Origin: JBGTSJ01 sp041940305
GTDB lineage: Bacteria > Planctomycetota > Planctomycetia > Planctomycetales > Planctomycetaceae
NCBI GenBank assembly: GCA_041940305.1
Contig: JBGTSJ010000003.1
Span: 124,001 to 188,000, forward strand
Reading direction: 5' to 3'
Length of the DNA: 64,000 bases
The position numbers and the translations under genes are program-made. The notes under the pieces are model-generated. The model worked only from the letters and a program-made list of their open reading frames with translations. It searched no databases and was not told the DNA's origin. Every line of letters starts with the position of its first letter. Within the stretch, counting starts at the first letter, position 1. Shown here piece by piece: positions 24,858 through 33,491 of this stretch.

Positions 24858-26618
24858 CTAGCGCGACGCTGACAGCGACTCGACGTCCGGAATGACGCAA
24901 CTGATGCAGTGCAGCGCTCCGAACTGCTCGATCAGCTTGTCCGCCGGTATGAACACGATTTCAGCATCGGGGTACGCGCGCTGATAAGCTGCGTGCACCG
25001 CTGGTTCGAATCGCCGGTAACGGCGAAACGATGGCACGAACACCTTCTCGGCAAACTCGCCCCGCAGATGAATCGCGTTGAGATACGTGAAGTACGTGCT
25101 GGTTGGGCGCAACTCATCGAGCCGGCCCTGCATCTCTGTCTGGAGTTTATTGACGAAGGCTTCGGTTTCCGGGTCGCCCTGCATCTCCAGTCGCAATTCC
25201 TTCACGAATTGGATGCTTGCATCAAGGCCCTGCGCTTCCTGTGCCTCGGCGGAAGGGTCGGGGAATTCGACCTGGCCGCTGTCCGCACGCCATTCGTCGA
25301 CGAGATCGCGCATGCGATGAGACCGCGAAGCGTCCAGTGATGTGCGATCATAAGTCTCTTCCAATGCCATCGTCACCGCGGCATCGGAAAAGGGGGCTAG
25401 TGCAGCGGTGGTATCCGTCAAGCTGAATGCCTGAAGCTGCCAGAGATCAGGATCGAGCGGCGAGGACTCCAGCGAATGCAGCGAGGCCTCCATCATCTGC
25501 CGGTGGTCTTCCGCAAACGACAATGGCGGAATGGGGACGCGGATGATCTCGGCGCCGGGAAACTCGGACTCGATCAGAAGTCGATTCCGCTCCAGCGTCG
25601 CATGGATCATCTCGTGGAAGTACTGGTAATAGCGTGTGGAGGCAGGAACGTTCTGGTCGTATTCCGCGAGAATGAAGCGATTCGGACCGGCGATCCGGAA
25701 GAACATGTCGATGTGCTTGATTGTCCGGCCCGGCAGCGGCTCGAGATAGACCACCCGCCGCACGCCGTAGTACCGGTGCAGGAGCGTGTTCACGAACTCA
25801 GGCTCGGCCCCATTCATCACCAGCGTCGCAGTTGACGTGAACCCGATGCCCGCCCCGTCGGTAAAAAAATCTCCGCCCCACAGCTGTAGGGGCGTACGGA
25901 CTGAAACGACCGGCGCATTGATGTAACGCTTCGGCAGCAGTCCGGACAGGATTGTGGGAACGGTGTCGTCTTTGCGCCGCGTCGTGAACATCGCCAGAGC
26001 CGAAATCTCCGTGCGGACGTCGCGATACGCCGAATCGATCAGGCACAGCTGCCGTTCGCTCGTCACTCCGAACAGCGGCCCGAAATCTCGGGTCCAGTAC
26101 GTGTCGACCGGTAAAGGAACCGTGTAGATCCAATGCTCCAATGCGCCCCGCGGAACTTCGACGTCGACCGGCGGCTCCGGGCGGACGTGCTCCTCCAGGT
26201 CATATTGATGCAGGACATGGAACAGCCGGCGCAGGCTGCCCAGATCTGTGTCATCCACCAGGAGCATCACGTCGGTCACTTCGAGAGCGCCCCGAATGAG
26301 CAGTGCAAACGATTCTGCGACCTCGGCATCGGCCGTGAGGTGCGACGGAACGGCGAGCACGAGGAAGCGGGCAGGGTCCCACTCGGGAACAATGCGCTCG
26401 ATGTTCACCGGGCGAGTGGGAGCGCGAAAGACGTCGTACTCGGTCAGCTCCGACGCGCGGAGACGCTGCAGAAGCTCGTCGAACTCGTCCGGCCCCACCG
26501 GGAGCCGGGTTTCCAATGGAGGCGCCGGTGCGCCGAACTCCTGGGCGGCGAGGCCGCGGGCGGCGAGCACGACGATCAGAATCGCAACTGGTGCATGGAT
26601 TCTTGCGACGACGTTCAT
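24858..26618 (-). CDS. Exported agmatine/peptidyl-arginine deiminase-family protein with a helical insertion
   Basis: The 586-residue protein has a signal peptide (HAPVAILIVVLAARGLAAQ) and matches the PAD_porph/agmatine deiminase (guanidino-group-modifying) superfamily. Visible motifs are DTYWTRDFGPLFG, LWGGDFFTDGAGIGFTSTAT, TIKHIDMFFRI and, near the C-terminus, FGALHCISCVIP. Together they supply the expected catalytic Asp, His and Cys. Agmatine deiminases are about 340-370 residues; here about 110-130 mostly helical residues are inserted before the final TYFTYLNAIHLRG segment. The substrate (free agmatine, protein arginine or another guanidine) cannot be told. The start at 26618 lies 26 bases after the DUF4062-HEAT gene, so cotranscription with it and with the TPR-PDZ gene is likely. 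Confidence 0.82.
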   Translation of the reverse strand: MNVVARIHAPVAILIVVLAARGLAAQEFGAPAPPLETRLPVGPDEFDELLQRLRASELTEYDVFRAPTRPVNIERIVPEWDPARFLVLAVPSHLTADAEVAESFALLIRGALEVTDVMLLVDDTDLGSLRRLFHVLHQYDLEEHVRPEPPVDVEVPRGALEHWIYTVPLPVDTYWTRDFGPLFGVTSERQLCLIDSAYRDVRTEISALAMFTTRRKDDTVPTILSGLLPKRYINAPVVSVRTPLQLWGGDFFTDGAGIGFTSTATLVMNGAEPEFVNTLLHRYYGVRRVVYLEPLPGRTIKHIDMFFRIAGPNRFILAEYDQNVPASTRYYQYFHEMIHATLERNRLLIESEFPGAEIIRVPIPPLSFAEDHRQMMEASLHSLESSPLDPDLWQLQAFSLTDTTAALAPFSDAAVTMALEETYDRTSLDASRSHRMRDLVDEWRADSGQVEFPDPSAEAQEAQGLDASIQFVKELRLEMQGDPETEAFVNKLQTEMQGRLDELRPTSTYFTYLNAIHLRGEFAEKVFVPSFRRYRRFEPAVHAAYQRAYPDAEIVFIPADKLIEQFGALHCISCVIPDVESLSASR

Positions 26619-26644
26619 TGTGGCCCCTATTGGACTGGACTTAG

Positions 26645-27997
26645 CTAGAGCTCGTACGGTGCGGCCCCTGAGATGCGCGAGATGGCCTGACTGAGGATCA
26701 GACGCCGATTGCCGTCCATTTCGCGCCGAAACAGATCCATCAGCAACGGCAAGTATCGCCGCGCCCGGAGTTTTCCCAACGATGTGATGCAATACGTTCC
26801 GACGTCCTGCCCGGCGTCGGTCCGCAACGCCTCCGCCAGTGCGTCCTGGGCGCCGACGGCCCCGATCATGCCCAGCACATAGGCCGCGAAATTCCGCGCG
26901 ATCGGCAATCCTGATGTCACTCCGTTCGCGTTCGACAGCCAGGCCACCAGCGCGGGCTCGGCGTCAATGCGGTCGCGCGGAATCATGGCCGCCAGATACT
27001 GATGAATTGGATTCAGATAAGGACGTCCGCGTACCGCGTTCAGGTCGGCTTCGGCCAGGGCACGCGCCAGCCCGGCTGCGCAGAAGTAGAAGAACCATTC
27101 CCAGCCGGAAAACAGGATGTTCTCGGCTGCATCCCATTTCAGCGGCGTGGGGTGCAGGTAGACCTGGCCCGACTTCAACGCCACGAGCGCCCGGGCGTCC
27201 GATTCCGTCGAGCCGGCCGAGACGGCGCGCGTCCAGTTGGGATCGGCGGCCCGCAACTCTGCGGTATCGATGGGTTGCTCGAGTGCCTGCGGGAGGCCGG
27301 CGCGTTGATAACGTCGCACGGCTTCCTGGCCCAGATACCGCTTCAGCCCGGGCAATGAGCCGATATCGAATGCTGTCTCGGCCGCGTTCAATCGATCCTG
27401 CTTCAGCGAATTCGGCGGCAGGGGCTGCGAATGCTGCAGCGCATAGTTGCAGGCGTCGGCAACGTCGAACCATCGCTGCAGCCAGGTCCCCAGGTGGCCG
27501 CGGAAGATTCTGCGGAACTCCTCCGGCGTTTCGAAGTCCCACGTCAGCGCCGAGTTCGATCGTTGCAGTTCGGCCTTAAGTTGAGCCACCTCCGCATACT
27601 TCTCCGGAGAAGATCCTTCGGCAGGCGGAGCGGTCTTGAAATACACGAAAACATTGTCGGTCTGACCGGTTGCCGCGTGACGCAGCGCGCGCGTCAACTC
27701 TTCCGCCGCCCCCAGTCCTACCCGCGACCAGAAGATCACGATTACCAGTTCCGCGCTGTCCAGTTCAACATTCAGAGTCGCCTGCGGCGCGCCGGCGATT
27801 GGTGTGGCATGGACTTCCCACCGAAACACCGACAGTAACAGGCGGTGCTTTGCGGCGGTCTGCCGGATCGCGTTGATCTCCTGATCGGCGACCTCCCGCT
27901 CCGGCAACACGTCGTTGGGAGATGCAATGAATACCGGCAGACTGAGCGAGATCGTGGCCACTGGACGCCCGGCCCCCTGCTGTGCGACGTCAACCAC
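26645..27997 (-). CDS. DUF4062 (TIR-like) protein with C-terminal HEAT-like region
   Basis: The 450-residue protein has no signal peptide. Its N-terminal domain (about 20-150) has the features of DUF4062, a Rossmann-type domain found in conflict and NTPase signalling proteins: VFIASPNDVLPERE, FRWEVHATPIAGAPQATLN, SAELVIVIFWSRVG, GAAEELTRALRHA and VFVYFKTAPP. The middle is uncharacterised. The C-terminal 90 residues look like HEAT repeats (VLGMIGAVGAQDALAEALRT; ITSLGKLRARRYLPLLMDLF). DUF4062 domains are usually fused to NTPases or effector modules; here no NTPase is seen. It heads a probable three-gene operon with the deiminase-family and TPR-PDZ genes and is divergent from a HEPN-TPR gene. 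A role in a signalling or immunity system is inferred, not shown. Confidence 0.75.
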   Translation of the reverse strand: MVDVAQQGAGRPVATISLSLPVFIASPNDVLPEREVADQEINAIRQTAAKHRLLLSVFRWEVHATPIAGAPQATLNVELDSAELVIVIFWSRVGLGAAEELTRALRHAATGQTDNVFVYFKTAPPAEGSSPEKYAEVAQLKAELQRSNSALTWDFETPEEFRRIFRGHLGTWLQRWFDVADACNYALQHSQPLPPNSLKQDRLNAAETAFDIGSLPGLKRYLGQEAVRRYQRAGLPQALEQPIDTAELRAADPNWTRAVSAGSTESDARALVALKSGQVYLHPTPLKWDAAENILFSGWEWFFYFCAAGLARALAEADLNAVRGRPYLNPIHQYLAAMIPRDRIDAEPALVAWLSNANGVTSGLPIARNFAAYVLGMIGAVGAQDALAEALRTDAGQDVGTYCITSLGKLRARRYLPLLMDLFRREMDGNRRLILSQAISRISGAAPYEL

Positions 27998-28199
27998 TCA
28001 GGCACGCGTTCGTTCCGCATGCAGAACGGCGTGCAAACCAACGCAAGCGCGGCGAGGTGCGGCGCGCTTCAGGAACCAGAAGCAGAGATTCCGTAATCGA
28101 CGCAAAGCCGCGTCGCTGTCCTCCGACGTCCCCGATGGTCGCTCTGCCCGATTGCCCGGAGACCGTCCAAGACGCCAGCAATACTAATGCGCTCCCGAT

Positions 28200-28219
28200 T
28201 GTTGAAAGTCAACTTCAAT
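28200..28219. promoter_or_regulatory. Candidate operator in divergent promoter region
   Basis: In the 327-base gap between the divergent DUF4062 and HEPN-TPR genes, GTTGAAAGTCAAC forms a perfect 5-bp inverted repeat (GTTGA-AAG-TCAAC) nested in TTGAA...TTCAA. It is the only AT-richer palindrome in the gap and is suitably placed to control both directions. Evidence is structural only. I see no gene in the rest of the gap. Confidence 0.25.
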
Positions 28220-28324
28220 TGAGCGTGCGGCTCATCGATCGATTCCGGCGATCGACACTGGACAGACAGCCGTCGGCCAGCGTCCAATCAGGCGTCGCAC
28301 CGGCGTCGCCGCGGGGAGCAGAAC

Positions 28325-29575
28325 ATGCAAGTGGATGGCCAGTTCTTTCGGGTGTCGTTGGCGACGGAGGTGGAGGCGTACTCGACCCCGCACTTTGCAT
28401 TGAGAGACGATCTCGAAAAGCTGGGCCGCGTCCTCAAAGCCGGAGCAGCCGAAGCCTCTGTCTTGTACTGCGCGCGCATTCTTGAAGTGCTGGCCCACGA
28501 CGCCATGCAGCGTGTCGGCCAGGACCCCAGTGCGAACCTCTTCTCCAACCTCCAATTGCTCGAGCACGTCAATCGGATCGGGGCTGCGACACGCTACTGG
28601 GCCCACGCCTTGCGCCGATTGGGAAACGTCATCCGGCATGTCAACCTCCGAGTCATCGAGGACGACGCTGCTGCCGCGTCGGCGTTCCTGTGGCGCTGCA
28701 TGCATTGGTTCTTTTGCGAGTTCAGTCACGGGCCGAGGCTGCCAACCCTGACGGGCGCGGGATGCCGCATCGACCTCAATCTGGACTCCGATCTGCTCCG
28801 GCAGATGCAGCTGCTGGAGGAAGTTGATCGCGCGTCTCAAGCAGACTGGTCCTCGATGCGTTTCGACTTCGCGGCGATCTCCGGGGTTCGTTCGCCGGTC
28901 CTCCGCGGAGTGTGGGCCGAGATGCTGCTGGCCCGGTCAGAGCTCGACCGCGCTCGAGAGGTGCTGGAGTCCGGGCTGACGGAACACCCGGAAGACGTAA
29001 GGCTGCGTCAGCTGCTCGGCTTGTATTACAGCCGGTCGGGACGACTCGACCTGGCCGTGGCGTACCTGGAGGCGCTGCCCGAAGGGTTCCGGGAGAACGA
29101 GGAATCCATCGGCATCCTGGCAGGCGCCTACAAACGAATGTGGCTGGCCGATCGCATGAATTCCGATTGGCTTGAGCGTGCCGAACGTGCGTACCGGACT
29201 GGTTGGAAGTCATCCGGACGGACGAACGTCTACCTCGGCATCAACGCGGCGACGATGGCCCTCTTTCGAGGTGACGCGACGGCCGCAGCGCAGCTGGCTG
29301 GAGACGTGGAGCGGCTTCTTCGTCGCCGCATGTCGTCGTTGCCGGCCGAGCTGCGCGGTGTCGGGTCGGCGTTCTCGTATTGGGATCAGGTGACGGTCGC
29401 CGAGGCGCGATTGCTGCAGGGTGATCGGCAGGGCGCGGAGGAGATGTATGCGGCCGCCTGCAGCGCTCATGCCGGGCGGTCGGCCGACATTCAAGTCGCG
29501 CTGCGGCAACGTGCGGAGATTGAGCAAGTTCTCCAGACATTCGGTCCCTGCCCAAGACCGCCGTCTTCAGATTGA
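28325..29575 (+). CDS. HEPN/DUF4145-like + TPR + DUF4071 (TRAFs-binding, TPR-S) protein
   Basis: The 416-residue protein is cytosolic by appearance. Residues about 28-135 resemble the DUF4145/HEPN helical domain: ASVLYCARILEVLAHDAM and the motif R98-LGNVIR-H105, which fits the R(x4-6)H ribonuclease signature of HEPN domains. Residues about 165-400 form TPR units and match the DUF4071 domain in TLYxGIN-type wording: NVYLGINAATMALFRGDATA and SYWDQVTVAEARLLQGDRQG. DUF4071 (TPR-S) is known from MAP3K/ASK proteins and from bacterial conflict systems. A GGGGAGC ribosome-binding site precedes the ATG. It is divergent from the DUF4062-HEAT operon. I infer an effector/regulator pair; no partner has been shown. 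Confidence 0.75.
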   Translation: MQVDGQFFRVSLATEVEAYSTPHFALRDDLEKLGRVLKAGAAEASVLYCARILEVLAHDAMQRVGQDPSANLFSNLQLLEHVNRIGAATRYWAHALRRLGNVIRHVNLRVIEDDAAAASAFLWRCMHWFFCEFSHGPRLPTLTGAGCRIDLNLDSDLLRQMQLLEEVDRASQADWSSMRFDFAAISGVRSPVLRGVWAEMLLARSELDRAREVLESGLTEHPEDVRLRQLLGLYYSRSGRLDLAVAYLEALPEGFRENEESIGILAGAYKRMWLADRMNSDWLERAERAYRTGWKSSGRTNVYLGINAATMALFRGDATAAAQLAGDVERLLRRRMSSLPAELRGVGSAFSYWDQVTVAEARLLQGDRQGAEEMYAAACSAHAGRSADIQVALRQRAEIEQVLQTFGPCPRPPSSD

Positions 29576-29654
29576 AACTGACGACGCCGTCGTGCAGCGT
29601 TGTGCCGCCTGAAGCGAGACGCTCATCCCATGACGAGTCTCTTACGCGAATCGA

Positions 29655-30650
29655 TCATTTCACGCCGAGCAGACGCGCCGCGTTGTTCCAGAAGATGTCT
29701 TCGACCTGCGCATCGGTAAGTCGTTCCGACCAGCAGGCCCACTTGAGCGAGCGCAGATGCTCCAGCCCGACCAGAACCGGTCGAATCGCGGCGTGCTTCT
29801 CACCCCACACCGGCGTCTCCTCGTACAGCCAGATGAACGAATCGGCGGCCGCGAGCGATCGACCGCGCAAATGACTCACCGGAAGGTCCGAGCCGTACAT
29901 CAATCGGTCGTGGCCCAGGATGCGGATAATGGCCTGATGTGCGATCGGCTCGCAGTTGGCGCTCGTGTCGAAGTACAGGTTGCCGAGCCCCTTGAGGAGC
30001 GGCAGTCCCTCCAGATTGTGGGCCGGCTGAAAACCCCGCGCGGAATGGGCCAGCACCAGCCTGATGTTTGGATACGATTCGCAATAGCGGCGAATGCACG
30101 CGATGTTCGCCGCGTCGGCCACGGACCGCGATTTGACCATGTGCAGCGTGATCCACCAGCCTTCCTCATCGGCAACCTTGACGATCGGCTCCGGGAGGAA
30201 CTCCTCGATCGCGGCCTCGAACGTCGGCTGCGACGACGCCATCGTGTGATAGCATTTGAGGCCATGCAGGCCGAGACGCCGAACCTGCTCGCGGACCCAT
30301 TCCGGATCGTCCTCCGGCCGGATGAAGAACAGCCCCCGGCAATTCGCGTCGTTTGCCATCTCCGCCGCGACCCATTCACTGGCCGCGAGGGACTTGTGCC
30401 GATTCTCTGGCGTCACGAACGGAATGAACAGCGCCCGCGTCTCCCGGCCTGGATGCAGCTGCGCGATCGCCGACATGTATCGGGCAGAGCCGAGATCCTC
30501 GGGCACCGTGCCGATGGACCACGGCACGCAATCCCGGCGCCACAGATGACAATGTGCGTCAAAGATGCGATCGGGCAGGAAGGACGCGAGTTCCCGGTTG
30601 AAGAACTCATCGTCCACCGTCGGTTCAACAGCTTCAGTTGGCTCCATCAT
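29655..30650 (-). CDS. Amidohydrolase-2 family metal-dependent hydrolase
   Basis: The 331-residue protein is a TIM-barrel amidohydrolase. The N-terminal metal-binding motif is FDAHCHLW (residues about 29-36). LHMVKSRS near the middle, IRLVLAHSARGF and LMYGSDLPVSHLRG supply further expected His/Asp ligands. Family members include decarboxylases and lactonases; the substrate is not evident. Two ATGs are adjacent at the start, and either is possible. It is convergent with the HEPN-TPR gene, 79 bases apart, and is not obviously in an operon. Confidence 0.85.
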   Translation of the reverse strand: MMEPTEAVEPTVDDEFFNRELASFLPDRIFDAHCHLWRRDCVPWSIGTVPEDLGSARYMSAIAQLHPGRETRALFIPFVTPENRHKSLAASEWVAAEMANDANCRGLFFIRPEDDPEWVREQVRRLGLHGLKCYHTMASSQPTFEAAIEEFLPEPIVKVADEEGWWITLHMVKSRSVADAANIACIRRYCESYPNIRLVLAHSARGFQPAHNLEGLPLLKGLGNLYFDTSANCEPIAHQAIIRILGHDRLMYGSDLPVSHLRGRSLAAADSFIWLYEETPVWGEKHAAIRPVLVGLEHLRSLKWACWSERLTDAQVEDIFWNNAARLLGVK

Positions 30651-31055
30651 GCCCGGCGTGCCTGGATCACTGACGTTATCTCGGAATTGTGCGCAGATAT
30701 CATGCGTTCGACCACATCAGGGACCCGCCGCACGTCGCAAAGCGCACCCTGTCTCACGCATCGCGCGTGATTCCGGTTTGCCGAACAGTAGCAAGCGATC
30801 TGCGGCGTTTGCACTGCGACGTGGAAGTCCAGGAAGAGTTCACCGCCGATCACCGCACGGTCCAGGACCTGTTTGTCGGCAAGAGTGTTGAAGGCCATGC
30901 TTCATGGCGAGCGGCTCGAATGGAATCCCTTGAAAGCGATGTGAGTCGAACTCGGGAATCGCAGGTACTCCGCTGAGTTGGCATCCCAGTCCACAAATGT
31001 GCAAGAATTTCTGTGACGAGCGTTACGAAGCGGCGTATCGCGTGTCCTGGTTCTC
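30651..31055. other. Intergenic gap, one doubtful small frame
   Basis: About 400 bases between the divergent amidohydrolase and DUF1592 genes. An 83-residue minus-strand frame (30647-30898) overlaps the amidohydrolase start in ATGA fashion, but its composition resembles no protein I know, so it is not called. The gap probably holds the promoters of both genes. Confidence 0.4.
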
Positions 31056-33428
31056 ATGGGCGCTGGATCGATGACGTACCGTCGGACGTCTGCAACTTGC
31101 GTGACCGTCGTGTTTCTCGCTGGCGCTGCCGCGGCACGGGCGGAGGTGCTGGCGCCAGCGCCCTTGCGCCCCTTTCTGGAACGACACTGCGTTGCGTGCC
31201 ACTCCGGTGAGGCCCCGGAGGGAGGGCTCGATCTGGAGCGAGACCCGGACGACCTGGATGATGCGGAAACTCGGCGCCGCTGGGTCTATCTGTACGACCG
31301 TGTTGCCGGCGGGGAAATGCCCCCTGCGTCCGAGGAGCCGCCGGAGGCCGCGGCCCGGTCGCAGTTTCTGCAAGTGCTCAGCGAAGCGCTGACGCGCGCC
31401 GACCGCGGCTCGCGAGAGGTCGTACTGCGGCGGCTGAACCGCAATGAGTACGAGAATACGGTTCGCGACCTGTTCGATATCTATATCGACCTGCGAACGG
31501 TCCTGCCGGCCGATTCGGCCGAGCAGGGGTTCGACACCATTGGATCCGGCCATGCGGTTTCGGCCGAGCAGATGATGCTCTATCTCGAAGCCGCCGACCT
31601 GGTGCTGGATGAGGTCTTCGGACCATCGCGCCCACCCGAGCGCATCGACAGGACAGTGAACTTCAAAGACCTGCGCACGCGCACGACGGCCGACCGCGTT
31701 GAGGCGGATGGCGTCGTGCTGTTCAGTGGAGCGAAAGCCTTGCCGATGTACGACGTGAGCGTACGGGGTCCGGCTCTGTACCGGTTGCGAATCGCAGCGC
31801 GGGCCATTCAGTCGGATCGGCCGGCGGTCATGCGGGTCGACGGGGGCGTCACTGGACGCATTCCGGGCCACGTCGCCGGTTTCTTCGAGGTGCCGCCGGG
31901 AGAGACAACCATCATCGAGCTCACTGACCGCGCCGTCGAAGGCTCGGATACGTTCGCCTTCGGACTCGTCGACGGATTTCCGTGGTGGAGCGTCGATGCC
32001 GACAACTACGGGGGAGCAGGACTGTTCCTGGGCGATATCCGGATTGAGGGGCCGCTCGAAGAGTGGCCGCGTCCGAGTCGGGTGAAGCTGCTGGGCGATA
32101 CCGATCTGGATACGGGAGCGATCGACGACGTCAGGGAGATCGTATCGCGGCTGCTTCCCCGGGCATTTCGGCGGGCCACCGCGGAGGACGACGCAACGCC
32201 CTTCGTTGAGTTGGCGGACCAGGCACTCGACGAGGGGCAGCCGCTGGAACAAGCGCTCCGCCGTGCCCTCAAAGGGGTACTGTGCGCGCCTGAGTTTCTG
32301 TTTCTGGAGGAATCGCCCGCATTGACTACGGACGACGACGGACCGACCTTCATCGACGATTATGCGTTGGCTTCGCGACTCTCGTACTTCCTGTGGAGTT
32401 CGCTGCCGGATGAGGAACTCTTTGCGCTCGCCGGGCGCGGCGCGCTGCACGAACCGAGGATTCTGCGCGCTCAGGTCGAGCGGATGCTGCAGGATCCGAA
32501 ATCACGGCGGTTTGTGGAGAACTTCACCGGCCAGTGGCTCAGGCTGCGCGACGTTGATTTCACCGTCCCCAACGAGCAACTGTATCCCGAATATGATCAG
32601 TTGCTGCGCCGTTCGATGCTCGACGAGACACATGCATTCTTTCGCGAGATCCTTGAGCAGGATCTCAGCGTGCAGAACTTTCTGGATTCGGACTTCGCGA
32701 TGCTTAACGGGCCGCTGGCCGAGTTTTACGGCATTGAGGGTGTCACGGGCCTGGAGATCCGACGGGTCGAACTCCCGGTGGAGAGTCTGCGGGGCGGTGT
32801 GCTGACGCAGGCCAGCGTGCTGAAGGTCTCAGCCGACGGCACGCGGACTTCGCCCGTGCTGCGGGGGGCCTGGATCCTGGAGAATCTGTTCGGCGCCCCC
32901 TCCCCCCCACCTCCGCCGACGGTCGCGGCCATCGAGCCCGACATTCGGGGTGCGACTACGATCCGGGAGCAGCTCGCCAGACACCGCGACCACGAGAGCT
33001 GCAGTCGCTGCCACAGCCGTATCGATCCACCGGGATTCGCGCTGGAAACCTTCGACGTGATCGGAGGGGAGCGCGGGTGGTATCGCACGGCCCAGGGTGG
33101 CGGTTACGTCGATCGGCCGCTGCATCCTCAAGCCCCCAATCACCACGTGCGCTATCAGAGGGGCGCCGATGTCGATGCGTCGGGAACGATGCCGGACGGA
33201 CGCACGTTCTCCGGGATCGTTCAGTACAAGCAATTGTTGCTGGAGGACGAGGCCGCGATGCCGCGTGCGTTGACGCGGCTGCTGCTCACATACGCCCTGG
33301 GCCGCAACGTCGGATTCTCGGACCGGCCGGAGATCGAACGCATCGTGGCCCACGTCCGGGAAAAAGATTCTGGCCTCCGGTCGATCATCCACGAAGTGGT
33401 CCAGAGTCCGGCGTTTCGCGAGCCGTGA
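31056..33428 (+). CDS. DUF1587/1592/1588/1585 planctomycete cytochrome
   Basis: The 790-residue exported protein has a signal peptide near the N-terminus (CVTVVFLAGAAAARA). A heme motif follows (HCVACHSGEAPEGG, residue about 45). Then come DUF1587 (VVLRRLNRNEYENTVRDLFD), DUF1592 (YALASRLSYFLWSSLPDEEL), DUF1588 (GTRTSPVLRGAWILENLFG), a second CxxCH (SRCHSRIDPPGFALETFD) and DUF1585 (RALTRLLLTYALGRNVGFSD). Its length is normal for the family, unlike the 1422-residue relative at 11570. The ATG at 31071 would give a shorter leader and is equally plausible. It is followed after 63 bases by a DUF1552 gene, the usual partner. Confidence 0.92.
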   Translation: MGAGSMTYRRTSATCVTVVFLAGAAAARAEVLAPAPLRPFLERHCVACHSGEAPEGGLDLERDPDDLDDAETRRRWVYLYDRVAGGEMPPASEEPPEAAARSQFLQVLSEALTRADRGSREVVLRRLNRNEYENTVRDLFDIYIDLRTVLPADSAEQGFDTIGSGHAVSAEQMMLYLEAADLVLDEVFGPSRPPERIDRTVNFKDLRTRTTADRVEADGVVLFSGAKALPMYDVSVRGPALYRLRIAARAIQSDRPAVMRVDGGVTGRIPGHVAGFFEVPPGETTIIELTDRAVEGSDTFAFGLVDGFPWWSVDADNYGGAGLFLGDIRIEGPLEEWPRPSRVKLLGDTDLDTGAIDDVREIVSRLLPRAFRRATAEDDATPFVELADQALDEGQPLEQALRRALKGVLCAPEFLFLEESPALTTDDDGPTFIDDYALASRLSYFLWSSLPDEELFALAGRGALHEPRILRAQVERMLQDPKSRRFVENFTGQWLRLRDVDFTVPNEQLYPEYDQLLRRSMLDETHAFFREILEQDLSVQNFLDSDFAMLNGPLAEFYGIEGVTGLEIRRVELPVESLRGGVLTQASVLKVSADGTRTSPVLRGAWILENLFGAPSPPPPPTVAAIEPDIRGATTIREQLARHRDHESCSRCHSRIDPPGFALETFDVIGGERGWYRTAQGGGYVDRPLHPQAPNHHVRYQRGADVDASGTMPDGRTFSGIVQYKQLLLEDEAAMPRALTRLLLTYALGRNVGFSDRPEIERIVAHVREKDSGLRSIIHEVVQSPAFREP

Positions 33429-33491
33429 ACACTGATAGAATGCAGGTGCTTTGCGCAGAGTGCCAACAGGCCCCTCGAGAAGGCCCCCCGC

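Noticed and set aside
30647..30898. 83-residue minus-strand frame overlapping the amidohydrolase start
   Set aside because: The ATGA overlap is attractive, but the composition is unlike a protein and no family is evident.
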